DNA of 64,000 nucleotides from Zizania palustris (GCA_019279435.1 JAAALK010000086.1:16227913-16291912), one strand, 5' to 3'. Positions 12,601 to 23,925 are shown, counted from the stretch's first letter. Numbers and translations are program-made. Notes: a model not told the origin generated them from the sequence alone.

Positions 12601-13499
12601 GTGATCGGGTGAACCTAGACGCGATCGAGCCCAGGGACAGAGGAGAAAGGACCACCGGAATTCGGGGAACATTAATTCGGGCTCAATTTTAGGATTGACG
12701 CGCGGCGGGGGCAGAATTTGATGGCTAGGGCTTCAGCCGGCGTTGGGGGGAGCGATTTGGGGGCGGTACTTGCGGAGAAGATGAATCTGACGTGTGGGCC
12801 ACGGTGGTCAGTGGGCGCGTGCGGGGCTGAGAGTGAGGCAGACAGCGCTGATAGGTGGGGCCTTCACACGGGAGAGAGGAGCGGGGGCTGACGAGTGGGC
12901 CAAGGCGGGGCACAGGTGCGGGAGGGATGGCACCGACAGGTGGGCCTGCGCGCGGGAGAAGGGGGCGGATGCTGATAGGTGGGGGCCGGGTGTCAGTGGG
13001 GCGTGAGACAGAGGTTGGGCTGGGCCGGCTTGGAGAGAGGGAAAGGAGGGAAGCGGCCCAAAGGATTTAAAACTGTTTTTCTGATTAAAATAATTACATA
13101 AATTCATTTATAAAATATGAGCTCTCGGCAGAGTTCATAAAAATTTGTAAAAATTCTCAAAAATATATTTTTTGCCTTTATGAACCTAACATATTTTTCT
13201 TAGATCAAAATTTGAATTATTTCTCCATGTTTTTATTTATTTGGTCATTCTCAGTTTATTCAAAACTCAAAAATAATCATTTTCCTGTTAAAAATAAATT
13301 TTCTCAAAACTTTTATTTAGATGCCTCCTTTGTTTCAAACCTAATCAATTGACTTTAGTCAAATAAAACTTTTGATTACTTTATTTTTTCCTTGAGGTTT
13401 TCCAATTAATTCAGCCACTTTATAATCTAAACCCAATTTATCCATTTAAAAATTTTATTTTTCTCAATTTATTAATTTAAAAAAAAACAGGGTGTTACA
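9651..13499 (-). mobile_element. solo LTR of a chromovirus related to the main array, 3849 bp
   Basis: It begins TGTAACGCCCCGATTTTATG and ends GGTGTTACA. It aligns over its length in order with the LTRs at 17406, 31313 and 40318, with many substitutions and indels: the shared first block 'cgccccgatttat', the 'gtatgagtacaaaaagtact'-type block near 9916, and the 'gcgcactgtgcgcgtg'-like GC-rich middle. It is therefore an older or sister subfamily. By analogy with those LTRs its transcription would be minus strand. No PBS or PPT follows either end and no clean 5-bp target duplication is visible (ttgcc versus aaatt). Small open frames in its GC-rich part (12050-13107) are not genes. Confidence 0.75.
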
Positions 13500-14479
13500 A
13501 AATTCGACCGTGACTGGGGATATCTTCCAACGGACTAGAACCCTCGGATCAGTTTTCAAGAAGCCATCGACAACACTCTCTACCACGCCCTCATCAATAA
13601 GTCCGAGGTATTGGTCAATACCTTGCATGGGCTGATTAAGAAGACCATTGACGACACGATTGCTCATGAGTTGGCGCAAGGTCCGGTGTACTTCCCCGTC
13701 AACCATCCCCGCGTGCTGCAGAATCCACAACACACTAGGTCGGCGCCACCGCCATAAGGGCTGATGAGGCAAGATCTACTGAAAACCTCGTTCGGTATTG
13801 AAGGGAGCATGACGGCACAGCTACTAACCCTTGTGCTCCAAGGGATAGGCAGGTAGGACCCGTCACAGAATGTGTACGTCTTCGGGAGGGGCACGCCGAC
13901 ATCCTAGCATTCGGCCACTCCATAGGGGTCGATCAGATAAGAAGTACCCCATCCCACGTATGGAGTCACAAGAAATATGCTTCCCGATCTCGTGCTGCCA
14001 AGTGGGCACCCGATGGAATCCCTTAGGAGTACCATCATACTACATATTGTGGAGCGCAACCATATAGCAATGAAGAGCAACACAAAAACAATGTTGTTCA
14101 GTTGGACTAGTACCAATAGGCCCAATGACTAACTGGTATATCGTGTCGAACCAGTAGGAAGATGATTGGGTGAATCGGATCACTGAAGTTACTTGGGACC
14201 AATTTGAGCTCAAGCCCAAGTACCAAACATAAATGTATTGGCGGCCGTACCCGGAGTGGTTTGATCAGGTGCCACTACCAAGCCGATACAAGATTCCCGA
14301 CTGCACCAAATTCTCGGGGTAAGACTCAGTCTCCACGATCGAGTACATCAGCCATTTTCTCTCCCAGTGTGGGGAGGCATTAACCAATGAAGCACTAAAG
14401 GTCTGATTCTTCTTACTATCATTGTCGGGATCGGCCGTCACTTGGTTTTCATCGCTACCGGTGAACTCTGTCTAAGGAT
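13500..14479 (+). pseudogene. degenerate N-terminal gag region, Tat-like gypsy
   Basis: This is plus-strand DNA continuing the element that begins at 6269. Reading frame is broken by several stops. Assignment rests on continuity with the recognisable gag just downstream and on the lack of any other explanation for the stretch. Confidence 0.45.
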
Positions 14480-15282
14480 GGGCAGACTTGGAACAGAAGT
14501 TTCACAAGTATTTATTTGTCGACATACACGAGATGAAACTCACTAACTAGACAGTAGTAAAACAAAGGATGGATGAGTCGATACAGGACTATGCTCAAAG
14601 ATTCTAGGACGTGAGAAGTAGATGCTATAGCTTGAACCTCAGCGGTGCGCAACTAGCTGGGTTGGCGTTCCAAGGACTCCTAAACCCGATAAAGGAGAGA
14701 TTTTCATCACAGGAGTTCGAGAGCCTCTCACACTTGGTACATAGGGTATCGACACATGAGAGTCGATTCCATGAAGCAAGAAGGGATAAATACCAAAATA
14801 AGGTTGCATATACTCAGGTGTGCCCTTTGAAGTTCGACGAGGATAGTGAGTCCGATATAGAAGTTAGGCTAGCCGAATGGTCTAGAAACAAGAGGCAGAT
14901 CGCATGTCCTTGGGTGAAAGCGTCTCATAAGGAGGATAAATATGATTTTGACATCAGTAAAGCTGACAGGATATTCGAGTTATTTCTCAAGGAGAAACAG
15001 ATCCAGCTGTCACTCAATCACGTGATACCACCCGTCGACAAGCTGAAGAAAAAGAAGTATTGTAAGTGGCACAATTCCCCATCACACCACACTAATGAAT
15101 GCAAGGTGTTTAGGGAGCAGATTCAGTCGGCCGTGGAGCAAGGACGGATCAAGTTCGACGATGGGAATAAGTCAATGAACATCGACGAGCATCCTTTCCC
15201 AGTCAACATGGTGCATGCGCACCATGCCAGCGATCGGCGCACAGAGAGGGACAGACATATCAGCAAGGACCGAGTATCGTAG
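14480..15282 (+). pseudogene. gag, Tat-like Ty3/gypsy (decayed)
   Basis: The longest open stretch (14611-15282, 223 codons) reads as Gag of plant Ty3/gypsy elements. It contains 'RSRCYSLNLSGAQLAGLAFQ', 'SSQEFESLSHLVHR' and the C-terminal block 'YCKWHNSPSHHTNECKVFRE'. Upstream codons in the same frame ('MDESIQDYAQRF' then a stop at 14608) show that the real gag started earlier and is interrupted by nonsense codons. Gag would form the virus-like particle. Here it is broken and followed by a gap of frame-shifted sequence before the protease remnant. Confidence 0.75.
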
Positions 15283-15814
15283 TATCTTCATCGAACCTGA
15301 TTGACAAGCATAAAATAAAGTCAAGGGAAGGTATAGGCAATGAAGATGACCTAGACCACTCACGATTCAACCCCCACTAGAATTGTGAGTTCTTCAGGTT
15401 TTGCTGGAACGAAGGATTGTGCCTACCATCACTAGATAATTGTCCTTAGTGTGGCGATGATAGAGATAGGTGGAGAAATGATCATAGCTCCGACAACAAT
15501 AGGATGAAGTCACGTGATCAGGAAAGGACAAGCATTCATTATAATCTATCACCACCAAGGCCATTGGCACTTGAAAGGCTCGACCCCATCAATGCCAATG
15601 GCCGATTGGCCGATGAAAGTACCACGATAGGAAAGCCACAGTGGTGCCCTAGTGGGATCTTTATGAAGAATCAGAAGAGAAGGGTGCAACAGTTGTGGCA
15701 AAAGAGCTGAAGGTAATAAATTAAGAACCTAAGGTTGATCGGCCAAGGATCAAGAATGAATGGTGAATTAAAGAGAAGGTCGATCACGATGACAGGAGAT
15801 ACGTAGGGGTAAAC

Positions 15815-16244
15815 ATGGTGTTCTGTCTTCCTACGGAATATCAGGCCACTCCCATCAATAATGGCGAACAAGCCAAGGCGGTGGCTCAGTTGGTGCTAAC
15901 GCCCCAATCGGCGATATTCAACAAGCCAGAAGACCCTGGGCATTGGCACCTAAGACCTCTTTATGTTAAGGGACTAGTCAATGGAAAGCCAATGTCCAAA
16001 ATGATGATAAACGGAGGAGTAATCGTCAACTTGATGTCATATGCCACCTTCCAGAAGTTGGGGAAAGGGCCGGAGGACCTCATCAAAACTAATATGGTGC
16101 TGAGGCACTTCGGTGGTAACTCATCAGAAACGATGGGGGTGTTGAATGCAGAATTGACAGTTGGAAGTAAAACGTGCCTACGTTCTTTGTCATAAAGGAA
16201 AATGATCCTACAACTTACTACTGGGACGCGATCGGATTCATGAA
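15815..16244 (+). pseudogene. aspartic protease remnant, Tat-like gypsy
   Basis: The 126-codon frame at 15815-16195 matches the retroviral-type protease region of this lineage: 'PLYVKGLVNGKPMSKMMING' followed by 'GVIVNLMSYATFQKLGK'. The family normally has an Asp at the position occupied here by Asn66 (NGGV instead of DGGA). The catalytic residue is therefore lost, and a frame break follows at about 16195. The element ends near 16244, where Copia gag sequence begins. RT, integrase and the 3' LTR are absent. Confidence 0.7.
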
Positions 16245-16971
16245 AACTGTTGTTTTAAGCAATGGCAAGCCAAGGTTCGTCTCTAGCTTACTGCTATGAA
16301 TGTATGGGAAGCCAGACTTGGCAAACCTAAGGACGAGCTTTCCGCTGATGGGAAAAAGAAGTTCGTTGAGGCAAATAATCTCTTCGTATGATGCATTCTG
16401 GGTGTGCTCTCTGACCGTTTATGTGATGTTTACATCACTGTGACATATGCGAAAGAGTTGTGGGATGCTTTGATTGCAAAATATGATGCGTCGGACACAG
16501 CCAGTGAACTATACCTCACGGAGATATTTCATGACTATAGGATGATGAACAACCATTATGTGGTAGAACAAGCTCATGACATTGTGTGTATTGTCAAGGA
16601 ATATTACCTCATTAAGTGTCCTCTACCCGACAAGTATGTGGCTGGGTGCATAATTGCAAAGTTTCCTTCTTTATGGAGGAACTTCGCCACTACTCAAAAA
16701 CATCAAAAATAGGATATATCAATTGAAAACTTGATAGCGTCTATTGATGTTGAAGAAAAATCTTGGGCAAAGGATGCTTCTAAGAAAGGAGGCGATGGTT
16801 AGTCTAGCGCCAACTTAGTGTAGAAATCCCCACATAGCAAGAGCAAAAGGAAATATAAGTCTAACAAGGTTATGAAAACTACTACCTTTAAAAAGAAGAA
16901 GAAAAACATAACTGAGTTGAGTTGCTTCACTTGCGGTGAACTCAGACATTTCTCTAAGGATTATCCAGATC
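16245..16971 (+). pseudogene. Copia gag 5' part (host Copia element E)
   Basis: Plus-strand translation reads as a Ty1/copia Gag. It opens with 'KTVVLSNGKPRF', then shows a UBN2-type region ('LWDALIAKYDASDTASELYL', 'CPLPDKYVAGCIIAKFPSLW'), and ends with a zinc knuckle 'CFTCGELRHFSKDYPD'. The last Cys of the CCHC knuckle is Tyr. Stop codons and a frameshift interrupt it, so it is non-functional. The 3' part of the same kind of element, RNase H plus LTR, reappears at 43708 on the same strand. The chromovirus block therefore separates two ends of one element, with the middle of its pol missing. Confidence 0.8.
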
Positions 16972-17267
16972 TACGAGTTTTGAAGACGATCGTCGTAGAT
17001 CATCCTCAGCTCCATGAGGGCCTGGAGGGCGACTCGTTGGCACGCGACGTCGAAAGTCGGGCCTCCAAGTGCGGTGGTGTAGGGCGGCAGGTGTTCTCCG
17101 GAGCCGTGGACGGTGAGGGAGACGTCGCAAGGCCCGGCGAACTCGTCGGGGTACACTCCTTGGAATTCGGGTTCGAAGAGGAACCCGAGGAAGGTGAGCA
17201 TCATACGGAGCTCCCGGACGAAGCCCTCGTAGTGGCGGCAGTAGCTGTGGACTTGGTAGACAGGCAT
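16971..17267 (-). pseudogene. accessory ORF, N-terminal fragment (left stub)
   Basis: This encodes the first ~98 codons of the accessory protein seen whole at 39400-40179, beginning 'MPVYQVHSYCRHYEGF' and truncated after 'MIYDDRLQNS'. The truncation point is the junction with Copia gag, where 'acgagtt' is shared by both partners. The fragment lies between LTR1 and Copia gag, upstream of a PBS, so it belongs to a further internal region that has otherwise been lost. Confidence 0.8.
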
Positions 17268-17390
17268 CTACAAAACAGCAAGTTGAATAAAAGTGAGGAG
17301 AGGAACAAAGTTTATAAAGTAGATTTTCAAGAAATAATTTCCTGTGGCTAATGGCTAGGCGGGTCTGTTTGGCTTCCTACAGTCAAGTCG

Positions 17391-17402
17391 GCTCTGATAC
17401 CA
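17391..17402 (-). other. primer-binding site (initiator tRNA-Met)
   Basis: On the minus strand the sequence reads TGGTATCAGAGC, the standard plant retroelement primer site complementary to the 3' end of initiator tRNA-Met. It lies 3 bp inside LTR1. Confidence 0.85.
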
Positions 17403-20049
17403 TCTTATAGCGCCCCGATTTATCAAATCGAGACATTATTGAATTTCAGTAGAAAAACAATAATACAAGAGGTTCATCATGCGACAACGTACATACGACA
17501 ATATCCATGGTACGCAGACCATATTTATTACATCAATGTTTTAATAAAAACAGTAAATGAAAATAATTAGAAAACGGCATTACGAACATCTTCTTCAGGA
17601 TTTTTCTTCTCGACTGGGTCGCTACTCCAGACCGTCCTCATAGTAGGCATCCTCTGTGGGGTCCAACGGGTATGAGTACAAAAAGTACTCAACAAGCCAC
17701 CGCAAATGCAAGTAATAATGCAGGATAATAAACAAGGAAGGGTAATGGCTAACATTGCGGAAAAGTACAGTTTCAGTTATTGCATTTAATGTAATCAAAT
17801 TTTAATTATGCGGAAAGTAAACATGAATATCATCAACACCAACTAACTCGAGGGGTACAGTCAGCCCCACCTCGCTCAACAGTCCTTACATGTCAATCCA
17901 TCATGCACATACATATTCAAAGTAAACTAACTGGGGGATGTCACGCAACCCGCCCTTGACCGCGGGCTCGGCTTTTCGAAAAGATTTAAGACTCTGATCA
18001 GAGTTGTACTACTGTACCCACAAGGCACGCACTCATCCCAAACGAGACGACCCATTCCACGGGAACTCGTGCCAAAACCTCAATATGAGATGTTCCAAGC
18101 GATAACCACCCGCTCTAGGTTTCGCCGGCGCGCCGGGCCGCATCCCGGCTAACGTCGCACCCCCTTTTGCGCCACATTGGTACAAGTCACTCGCAGGTTC
18201 AACTTGACCCATCTCCAATTGGTGGCCTCGGTTTGGAACAACCCATACCTTAGTTAGGACTTACCCACTAGACTTGTGGTTAGTACGTAAGTGTATTGCA
18301 ACGGATCTCTCAGACCGGTCCTTATAGTGCCCCGGGTGCTACCGACCAATGCCCTAGCTTGCACCCGGAACCCACCATGCATACACTCACAACCATAACT
18401 CATCACCAACAGAATTTCCAAGGATAAGAAGTAACGGGGATCATATAATAGAACCATTTTGCTACGACTCATTTTTATCCTATAGCGATCGTGTCAATAC
18501 ATTGGACACTAGCTAATATCATTGATCATATGGTGACAAGGAGGTTAGGCGAGATAGCATGGCTTGGGCTGCACATCAAGGTCGGGGGATCCTAAATAAA
18601 TATAATGTAAGGGTTTATTTGACTAATGCATATATAACCTATGTGTTTTAGCGATAGTTTAATCAAACATGGGTTCAATATGCTCAAAAGATTGGTTTGG
18701 TGACTTGCCTTGTTCAGCAAAAGGAGAGGGAGGGACTTCGGGGAAGTACTCCGGCTCCTCGGCGACGTCATAGTCTTTTTGATATAGTAAAGTAAAATAA
18801 AAAGAACACAACATTCAATATAACATTACATTATAAGCACATAAGTTAAAGTTGGTTTGATTATAAATAAAATAAATTCAATGGTTAAGGTTCTGTGGTT
18901 TATTTTATAAATAAATTTTAAAGGAATTAAAGAGTTGTCCTTTCTTTGAAAAGGATGTTTAAATGTGATTATTGCCATATTAAATTCTCAAATAAGTGTG
19001 AAATGAAAAGTTCATGTTAATTTGATGGTTTTCAGTGAATGGACAGAATGGAAATAAATCTAAATTTTTCTGAAGTTTAAACATTTGAATTTATATTTTA
19101 ATCCTAAAGGCATTTGGATATTCATTTGAATAAACATGAAAAAGTCAAGGAAACCTACTGTTTTTATTGCATAAACATGTAGAGAATAATATTATGAATT
19201 TTCTGAAATTGGAACGGCAATTTTTAGAGTTCAAATGCGCTAGATATGAATTTTACAAGTTTAAAAGTATTTCTGAAATTCATTTTCAAATTTTAAACCC
19301 CTCGGGTCCACGGTGAGCCAGGCCCACGGTGAACCCGCGCACTGTGCGCGTGCACCGGGTCGATCTGGACCGTCGGATCCAGATCCGACGCGCGAGTGCG
19401 GGGCGGGGCGCGTTAAAGTGACGTGGACGGCCAGGATTAAAACGTTTGAACCGGTACGCGATGGACGGCTTAGATGCGATGCGGGGTTTTAAAACTAACG
19501 GACGCACGAGATTAAAACGTACCCCTTCGCCGAGATCTAACGGATCAGATTAAACCGCACGCGGGGATTAATCGTCACCGTCGGATCCAGATCGCACGGT
19601 CGTGCGTGAATCCGACACGGCACTGGTACTCGACCCGTGCCGGTCGTCTTCTCCGATGACGGCGAGCGGGCCAGCGGCCACGGCGAGCGACGGCGATCGA
19701 GTCTAAGGCCTAAAATGGAACGAGGGTGGCATGGGGATCATGGGGGTACCTCGGCGGTGAGAAAAGGTCGACGGGGTGAGGCCGGCGACGAGAGGAGGCG
19801 GTGGAGGCGTTCGGGCCCTAGGCGGCGACGGCGATCCGGCGAGGTTCGTCGACGACGGAGTGGTGGCCGGCGTTGGGGAGGTCCTTGCGGTTGCAGCGGT
19901 GCGGTCGGCGAGGGCGGAGGGGGACTCCGGCGACGGCGATCGACGGCTGGAGGTCGGGCGGCGGTGTTGCGCTAAAGACCGAGTGGAGGGCGCTCTGTTT
20001 GGTCTGAGTTCAATTGGATGTGTGAACCGAACGCGGTGGAGGGCCGTGG

Positions 20050-20057
20050 TTTATATA
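20050..20057 (-). promoter_or_regulatory. LTR1 TATA box
   Basis: TATATAAA on the minus strand, in the GC-rich part of the LTR. The same motif sits at the equivalent place in LTR2 and LTR3, which fits the promoter of a minus-strand element. Confidence 0.55.
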
Positions 20058-20210
20058 GGGGTTCCGACGGGGGCAGGGAGGGCGCAATCGACGGTGGCCG
20101 GGGATAAATGCGCCTTGACGTCGGCGAGCTCGGGTTGACGCGGTTCAACGGACCTGGACGTGAATCGGGCGGGATTAATAGGGGGAAACGGCCGGTGCTT
20201 GTCACGTAAA

Positions 20211-21821
20211 TTAATGCTTGTCACGTAAATTAAGGCGCGTTGAGCTAGAACTACCGGCCCTCTCCAATCTAGCCTCTAAATCATGAACATGCTTGTCACG
20301 TAAATTAATGCTTTCGCGTAATAAAGAGCAGTTCATGCAATCAATAACATCATGAGGTCTAGAATCTACCTCCAAAAGCTGCTTTTGTGCAGTCTCAAGC
20401 TCAGAAAGAGTTTGAGCATGTACAGAACGCAACTGAGCAAGCTCACTCATGACAACAGAACATGACTCACATTCAGCATCATCAAATTTAGACTTAAGCA
20501 TGGCATATTCAGTAGAAATAGATTCTAGCCTAAGTCTAAGGTCTTTTCTTTCTCTAGCGGCTTGTACAAGTAATCTATCCTGACCAAGAACTACTTCATT
20601 CAGCTCATCTAATTTAATCAATAGCTGGTCAGATGATAGAGTTACCTCAGATGAGTCAAGCTCATCGCCGCTGTGATCGCTGTCGGCCATGAAGCAAAGG
20701 CCGGTGAAGTCTCGTCCCTTCTTGTCCTTCTTGTCCTCCTTCCTTGGGGACTCCTCCTCCTCAGAGCTCGACTCCTCAGTTGAGGAAGTGTCGATGTCGC
20801 TGAGAGCAGCAACAAAGGCTCTAGAAGCGGCCTTGGCTACTTTCTTAGCCATCTTGCCGCGCTTTCCCTTCACAAAGGGTTTCCTCTCCTTGTGGTATTT
20901 GGGACGCTCACTCTCATCTCTCTTCTTGAGTTTTGGGCAATTGGCCTTAATGTGAGAGGTGTCGCCACATTCATAGCAACCACTAAAACCACTTCTGCTC
21001 TGATCCCGTCTCTCATGATGAAAACGGGTGAACCTTCTGGCAATGAGAGCAAGCTCATCATCATCCAGAGTGTCCACCTGCTCCTTTGTGATGGAGACCA
21101 GGGAGGACAAAGCAAAACCATCTGCAAAAACACAAGTACCAGATGTGCTTGGTTCTACAGTGGTGCCACGGCTAGTGCTAGAAACCAATGCCAATGGCTG
21201 TGGCAAAGAGCTTCTGTGCACAGCAAGAGATGCCTTGGCAATCTCTGTGGACTTCAGCTTGCTAAAGAGCTCGTCACAAGTCAATGTGTCATAACCTGTG
21301 GACTCCTCAATGCTGGATATCTTTACTTCCCATATGCTACGGTCAAGAGCATAGAGAAGCTTGATAGCCCTATCATGATCACTGTAAGCAAGCGTCCCGT
21401 TGGATCGCAAGTTACTCACTATCGCGTCAAAGCGAGAAAACATGGCATCTATAGATTCACCAGGTGCCTGCACAAACAGCTGATACTGTTGGTTGTAGGT
21501 GCTTTGGCGCCTGGCCTTAATCTGAGTAGAGCCCTCATGAAAAACAGTGAGTGTTGTCCAAATCTCCCTAGCAGTACTAAGGTGTTGCACCCTATCGAAC
21601 TCACTTCTACTCAAACCGATGAACAGTATATTTCTTGCCTTAGAGTTGGCATTATATTGATCCTTCTCAGTCTGAGAGGTGCGAGTCTCAGGGATGGAGT
21701 ATTGTGAGTCCACAATCTCCCAAATTGCATTTCCTTGGCTTAACAAGTAAGCCTCCATGTGCACCTTCCAGTATGCAAAATATGTCCCATCGAACAGAGT
21801 AATTTTACTGCCTCTATCCAT
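20211..21821 (-). CDS. gag: Copia Gag (SIRE/Maximus-like), C-terminally truncated
   Basis: The frame is 536 codons open and starts 50 bp after the primer site, the usual place for gag. The N-terminus 'MDRGSKITLFDGTYFAYWKV' is the typical Copia Gag opening. Residues ~60-190 fit the UBN2 capsid region. A CCHC zinc knuckle, CYECGDTSHIKANC, spans residues 282-295. An acidic, Ser-rich stretch lies near 343-362 and a probable coiled coil runs from ~400 to 520. Gag would package the element's RNA. The frame runs into the truncation: the last residues 'LNLRDKH' duplicate an internal segment because of the filler repeat. With no pol downstream it could act only in trans, if expressed. Confidence 0.85.
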   Translation of the reverse strand: MDRGSKITLFDGTYFAYWKVHMEAYLLSQGNAIWEIVDSQYSIPETRTSQTEKDQYNANSKARNILFIGLSRSEFDRVQHLSTAREIWTTLTVFHEGSTQIKARRQSTYNQQYQLFVQAPGESIDAMFSRFDAIVSNLRSNGTLAYSDHDRAIKLLYALDRSIWEVKISSIEESTGYDTLTCDELFSKLKSTEIAKASLAVHRSSLPQPLALVSSTSRGTTVEPSTSGTCVFADGFALSSLVSITKEQVDTLDDDELALIARRFTRFHHERRDQSRSGFSGCYECGDTSHIKANCPKLKKRDESERPKYHKERKPFVKGKRGKMAKKVAKAASRAFVAALSDIDTSSTEESSSEEEESPRKEDKKDKKGRDFTGLCFMADSDHSGDELDSSEVTLSSDQLLIKLDELNEVVLGQDRLLVQAARERKDLRLRLESISTEYAMLKSKFDDAECESCSVVMSELAQLRSVHAQTLSELETAQKQLLEVDSRPHDVIDCMNCSLLRESINLRDKHVHDLEARLERAGSSSSTRLNLRDKH

Positions 21822-21871
21822 ATCGCCAAAAGATCACAAAACCGGTTAAGGTCAACTGGTGATCTTAACCC

Positions 21872-21883
21872 GCTCTGATACCA
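21872..21883 (-). other. primer-binding site of truncated Copia element
   Basis: TGGTATCAGAGC on the minus strand, 2 bp from the LTR edge at 21886. It matches initiator tRNA-Met. Confidence 0.85.
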
Positions 21884-21885
21884 AT

Positions 21886-23925
21886 TGTTGGACCATAAAC
21901 GGCGACCAGAGGGGGGTGAATGGGAGCTTTTAAAATTTCGGGCAAAAACTAGCCTTCAGTTTTAGCTCTGTCTTCTGCGGAACAGGCTTCGAACACAACC
22001 TTCGAAGGTCTGGTTCGGAGGTACTTCGACAGCTCCGAACACAGGCTTCGCAGGAGCAAAAGTTCGAAGCCAAGAAGACTTCGCTCCACTTACAACCCTC
22101 GAAAATCTACTCTGCTAAGTTAATGCAGGCTCCGCACACAGGGTGCTTCGAGCAGGCTTCGCACTTCACCCTTCGCAAGAGTGGACAGCCCTCTGAGGAC
22201 TTCGACCAAGTACTTGGCAGCAGCAACTGGTGTTGTGCTTCGTACACGAAGGTCTACACACACACAAACGGACTTCGCTAAGGGCTTTGACACAAGAAGC
22301 AAAACGGACCTCAATCAGGGCTTCGCTAGTAATCTGTGAGGGATGGCCTCAAGTTACACAGAGCGAACGCGCACTGAAAACACACTTCGCACAGACACAA
22401 CCTTCGCCTAGACAGGCTTCGATGCACTACAACAAGCCAGGTATGTAACGCGAGCTCAAGCAAAAAGCACACAGAAGCAGGGCTTCGCCGCTTGAACTAG
22501 GAACACAATAAAATGAACTCTGGATGAATACAGCGAGGTATGTGGCTACAGGAGCTCAACAGTAAATGCTCAAAGTGTTAAATGTTACCTACCGAGCTCC
22601 CATATTTATAGCCCACAGTTCACCCAAAGGAAATGACTACACTACCCCTAGGGTTTACAAAGGATTTGTCTCTACAGAACTAAGGGGTACAAAAGGTAGT
22701 CCACCTTTATTCTGGAGGCTTCTCTGTCAGCTTTGCAGAGGGGACAGCGTCAGCTTTTTACAGAACAGATAGTGTCAGCCTTTGCAGTCTTTGACCTTTT
22801 GGAATCCTCCCTTCGCACGCGAGGGTGCGGTAGCTTCGGCGAGAAGCCTTGAGCCTGGTGGCCTTCGCTTCGCCGAAGATGGCCTCCGATACACTGACGG
22901 TTTTGAGCCGAAGCCGTCAAAGCTCCTTGGGCCTTCGCACCAACACCTTCGGAGTGGACCACCACGGCTTCGCAGCTTCACTCAGCTCGAACTCCGTCAG
23001 TCCGTGTACCGAAGCCATGCAGGCCGAAGCACCTCAAGTCAACCTTCCTCCGGAGCTAGCCTTGCTCTGAAGCCTTCCACCCTCCGAAGCCCCCACCTTC
23101 GGAGTACCACCCTTCGAAGTCCCTCCTTCGTCCAAGGCCTCCGCATGAAGCATTCCATGAGCCCTTCGTCGCAGTGCCTCTCCCCGAGCACACTCCTCGA
23201 CGAGCCTCACCCGGACCATGCCTTCGATGCGCCTCAACTTCTGAGACCTTCGTCGGGCACCTTCGAATGTCTCCCTCCAGAGCACACTTCGAATTCCTTG
23301 CCTCCGCAGAGGACTTGTTCCACCAACTCCGAAGTCTCTCCTTCCGGAGTACCTTCGAAGTGCCTCACCTCCGAGGACTTTGTCTCGAAGTACCTTCAGC
23401 CGGAGCCGCGCTCCGCACTCTCTGCCTTCACCTGGCACGCCTCGACCCGAGGACCGACCCGGACCACCTTCGTAGTCACCGTGACGGAGCTCCCCGCTCC
23501 CCTGGCATCAAGCCTCCCGCTTGACCCAGGTTCACCTGCTGCGAACCTTGTCTGTCGCCTCCGAAGTCCCTGCGCACCACAGACAAGCAGACAAGTGTAT
23601 CCAGTACTCCAGAGACCTCTCCGGGTTAGCAACCTCCGGTACACACTCCGGTGTACCGCCCAAAGTACCGAAGCCTTCGGTACACACCCAATCAACGTGT
23701 ACTGTCGGACCCCTCCGACAAGCACACTCCGCTGCACAGCAGCAGCAAGCAAACACCGAATACCCTTCGGTAAAACCACCTCTGAAACACACTTCGGAGG
23801 TACAACCTCTGAAACCCCTCCGGAGGTCCAACCTCCGAACACACTTCGGAGGTACCCTTCGAACAGAGGGTAAAAATCCTGTCAATCACTCATCACAAAC
23901 ACTGAAACCAACCCTTAGTTTCTCA
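21886..23925 (-). repeat. 5' LTR of truncated Copia element, 2040 bp
   Basis: It runs from TGTTGGACC to TTTCTCA on the plus strand and is homologous along its length to the solo LTR at 7545-9562. A minus-strand TATAAATA lies at 22603-22610. Differences include a longer stretch of CTCCGAA/CTTCGGAGG repeats near 23775-23865 than in the solo LTR (9420-9500). The long plus-strand frames at 22782-23955 are antisense, low-complexity by-products. Confidence 0.85.

Larger units (their letters stand above)
20196..23925 (-). mobile_element. truncated SIRE/Maximus-like Copia element in LTR1
   Basis: The insertion holds, in minus-strand order, a 5' LTR (21886-23925), a tRNA-Met primer site and gag, and stops abruptly at 20196. 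All of pol and the 3' LTR are missing. The corresponding place in LTR2 and LTR3 is uninterrupted, so the insertion is later than the duplication that made LTR1 and LTR2. At the truncated end, 'tgcttgtcacgtaaatta' is repeated (20196 and 20215, with the source copy at 20289), which looks like filler DNA made during break repair. Confidence 0.85.

Noticed and set aside
9646..13504. Target duplication for the 3.85-kb solo LTR
   Set aside because: The flanks ttgcc and aaatt do not match. The nearby shared 'aatt' is too short and not adjacent.
16872..17351. 159-codon plus-strand frame joining Copia gag to antisense gypsy sequence
   Set aside because: It is a chance fusion across the junction. Only its start (the zinc knuckle) is real Copia gag.
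17391..17402. Possible tRNA gene fragment
   Set aside because: The motif is a 12-bp primer-binding site next to an LTR, with no cloverleaf around it.
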